DNA of 32,915 bases. It comes from Streptomyces lushanensis. GTDB lineage: Bacteria > Actinomycetota > Actinomycetes > Streptomycetales > Streptomycetaceae. The DNA lies in contig NZ_MAUD01000019.1 in the NCBI RefSeq assembly GCF_001700515.1, forward strand, positions 1-32,915. Reading direction: 5' to 3'. The notes under the pieces were generated by a model. It was not told the origin of the DNA, did not search any database, and saw nothing but the letters and a program-made list of their open reading frames with translations. The position numbers and the translations under genes were made by a program. Of this stretch, positions 31,295-32,915 are shown piece by piece; position 1 is the stretch's first letter; every line of letters starts with the position of its first letter.

Positions 31295-32623
31295 GTGACT
31301 GTGACACAGGAAACGTACGACTCCGTCGTGATCGGCGCCGGAGTCCTGGGCTGTTCGGTGGCCTACGCGCTGGCCCGGGACGGACGGCGCGTCTGTGTGG
31401 TCGACCGCAACGCCTCGGCCGGCAGCGGATCCACGAGCGCCTCCTCGGCGATCGTGCGCTACAACTACTCGACCTTCGCCGGCGTGGCCAGTGCCTGGGA
31501 GTCCGCGCACATCTGGCGGGACTGGGCACATCATCTCGGCACCGGCGAGGGGACGGGTCTGGCCCGCTTCATCAAAACGGGCGGGCTCTCCCTGGACGCT
31601 CCCGGCCAGGACCGGCAAAAGGTGCTCGGCCTCTTCGACCGTGTCGGCGTGCCGTACGAGGTCTGGGACGAGGCCCGGTTGCGCGAGCGGATGCCGCTGC
31701 TGGACACCGGGCGCCACCATCCGCCCAAGGCGATCACCGACGACGCCTTCTGGGACGACCCCACCGGCTCGCTCACCGGCTACTGGACCCCGGACAGCGG
31801 TTTCATCGACGATCCGCAGCTCGCGGCCCGCAATCTGATGGACGCCGCGGTGCGCCACGGCGCCCGTTTCCGGTTCCGTTCGCCCGTCGTCCGTGTCGAC
31901 CGCACCCACGGCGCCGACGGCACCGGCCGTGTGGCGGGCATCGGCCTGGCCGACGGTACGGTCCTGTCGGCGCCGGTCGTGGTGAATGTCGCCGGACCGC
32001 ACTCGGGCGCCGTCAATGGACTGGCCGGGGTGACGGACGGTTTCCGTGTCCGTACCCGTCCCCTGCGCCAGGAGGTCCACGAAGTGCGCGCGCCCGAGGG
32101 CTACGGCCCGGACGGCGCGGGCCCGCTGGTGGCCGATCTGGATCTGGGCACCTACTTCCGCGGCACGCCCAGCGGCGGGATCATCGTCGGCGGGACCGAG
32201 CCGGAGTGCGACGTCCTGCAATGGCTGGACGATCCCGACGACTACGGCGTCCACCCGAGCAGAGCGGTCCACGACGCCCAGCTCTACCGCGCGGCCCGCC
32301 GTCTGCCCACCCTGACCGTCCCGGGCACACCACGCGGGACAGCCGGGGTGTACGACGTGTCCGACGACTGGATCCCGGTCTACGACAGAACCGATCTGCC
32401 CGGCTACTACGTGGCGATCGGCAGCAGCGGCAACCAGTTCAAGAACGCGCCCGTGGTCGGCCGGTATCTCGCCGCGATCATCTCCGCCTGCGAGGACGGC
32501 CGCGACCACGACACCGACCCGGTCGAGGTGGATCTGCCCCGCACCGGCCACCGTGTGGACCTGTCGCACTACAGCCGGCTGCGTACCGTCAACCGCGACA
32601 GCAGCTTCAGCGTGATGGGCTGA
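31295..32623 (+). CDS. FAD-dependent amine/amino-acid oxidoreductase, DAO family (442 aa)
   Basis: Flavoprotein of the D-amino-acid/glycine/sarcosine oxidase family. The dinucleotide-binding motif is VVIGAGVLGCSVAYALARDG at the N-terminus, followed by the acidic strand end VCVVDRN and the flavin loop GSGSTSASSAIVRYNYST. The C-terminal FAD contacts include SDDWIPVYDR and YYVAIGSSGNQFKNAPVVGR. Substrate not predictable; sarcosine, dimethylglycine, glycine or a related amine are options. It lies behind a terminator after frc, so it has its own promoter. If it makes glyoxylate from glycine it could feed oxalate metabolism, but this is speculative. Confidence 0.88.
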   Translation: MTVTQETYDSVVIGAGVLGCSVAYALARDGRRVCVVDRNASAGSGSTSASSAIVRYNYSTFAGVASAWESAHIWRDWAHHLGTGEGTGLARFIKTGGLSLDAPGQDRQKVLGLFDRVGVPYEVWDEARLRERMPLLDTGRHHPPKAITDDAFWDDPTGSLTGYWTPDSGFIDDPQLAARNLMDAAVRHGARFRFRSPVVRVDRTHGADGTGRVAGIGLADGTVLSAPVVVNVAGPHSGAVNGLAGVTDGFRVRTRPLRQEVHEVRAPEGYGPDGAGPLVADLDLGTYFRGTPSGGIIVGGTEPECDVLQWLDDPDDYGVHPSRAVHDAQLYRAARRLPTLTVPGTPRGTAGVYDVSDDWIPVYDRTDLPGYYVAIGSSGNQFKNAPVVGRYLAAIISACEDGRDHDTDPVEVDLPRTGHRVDLSHYSRLRTVNRDSSFSVMG

Positions 32624-32636
32624 CCACCGGCGCGGC

Positions 32637-32656
32637 CCGCTCCCGGGCGGGAGCGG
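32637..32656 (+). terminator. Hairpin terminator after the FAD oxidoreductase
   Basis: CCGCTCCCG (32637-32645) and CGGGAGCGG (32648-32656) form a 9-bp complementary stem (two-base centre), 13 bp after the stop codon. Confidence 0.65.
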
Positions 32657-32733
32657 CAGACCCTCCGAGGCGCAGGGCCCCACGCCGGGGCCGCCGCTCC
32701 GCGCCCGGTCCATGACACCCGGTCGATGAGAAG

Positions 32734-32769
32734 CGGCCCCACCGGCGAGGGGGTGCGCCGGTGGGGCCG
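32734..32769. terminator. 13-bp perfect hairpin, probable bidirectional terminator
   Basis: CGGCCCCACCGGC (32734-32746) pairs with GCCGGTGGGGCCG (32757-32769) around a 10-nt loop. It lies in a gene-free stretch (32624-32915), where I see no coding sequence, and may terminate a gene entering from the right. Confidence 0.7.
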
Positions 32770-32843
32770 GGGAGCCCGTCCGGCCGGGAGGGTAGGCCGC
32801 GAGCTCGGCTCATCAGTCCCCTGCCCCGGTTCGGACGACGTAT

Positions 32844-32865
32844 GCCTGGCGACCCCCGGCCAGGC
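32844..32865. repeat. 7-bp inverted repeat near the right edge
   Basis: GCCTGGC (32844-32850) and GCCAGGC (32859-32865) with an 8-nt loop. The role is unknown; it may be part of a terminator for an element to the right. Confidence 0.5.
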
Positions 32866-32915
32866 GTCCGTCCTGGTTCCCCTTCCTTCCGCCTCCTAGG
32901 CCCTGTCCGGTCGAT

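Overview
The window is high-GC actinobacterial DNA and almost certainly comes from Streptomyces or a close relative. Nearly all codons end in G or C. GTG starts and 4-base ATGA/GTGA overlaps are common, several genes look leaderless, and the families are typical of the genus (LanM lanthipeptide synthetase, LuxR regulators of the large ATP-binding type, XRE/MmyB regulators, F420/FMN luciferase-like oxidoreductases). It reads as accessory or secondary-metabolism territory. No tRNA, rRNA, CRISPR array or complete mobile element is visible.

Left edge (1-4421): the C-terminal cyclase half of a class II lanthipeptide synthetase (LanM), a 73-residue small ORF that may be its precursor, and a 968-residue LAL-type LuxR regulator. 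Next, 4438-13275 on the minus strand is one long transcription unit. In transcript order it holds a 22-codon upstream ORF, two dipeptide/oligopeptide-type permeases, two ATPases, a lipoprotein binding protein and two luciferase-like monooxygenases, with an XRE/MmyB regulator last. This looks like an importer coupled to oxidative breakdown of its substrate; organosulfur is one plausible substrate.

Middle (13663-20871, plus strand): a strong promoter drives a leaderless 32-codon ORF with three cysteines. It is followed by a LuxR/NarL-type regulator whose receiver domain lacks the phosphorylatable aspartate. After a strong hairpin comes a tightly overlapping five-gene operon: a Cys-motif protein resembling aminothiazoline-carboxylate hydrolases, a glutamine-dependent asparagine synthetase-like amidotransferase, a flavin reductase, an HpaB-type flavin monooxygenase and a SAM methyltransferase. 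I cannot match this set to a known pathway. It is the best candidate here for an undescribed small biosynthetic system.

Right part: an XRE/MmyB regulator converges on and overlaps an MFS exporter, which has a perfect 19-bp operator-like palindrome upstream. Beyond it lies an ATP-grasp ligase whose best start by ribosome-binding site would be AUA. From 25020 to 31164 is an oxalate catabolism island: a LysR regulator, an oxalate--CoA ligase, and divergently oxalyl-CoA decarboxylase (oxc) and formyl-CoA:oxalate CoA-transferase (frc). The 288-bp divergent control region carries several nested dyads, one shaped like a LysR box. A probably leaderless FAD-dependent amine oxidoreductase follows frc, and the window ends in hairpins and a possible insertion-sequence end.
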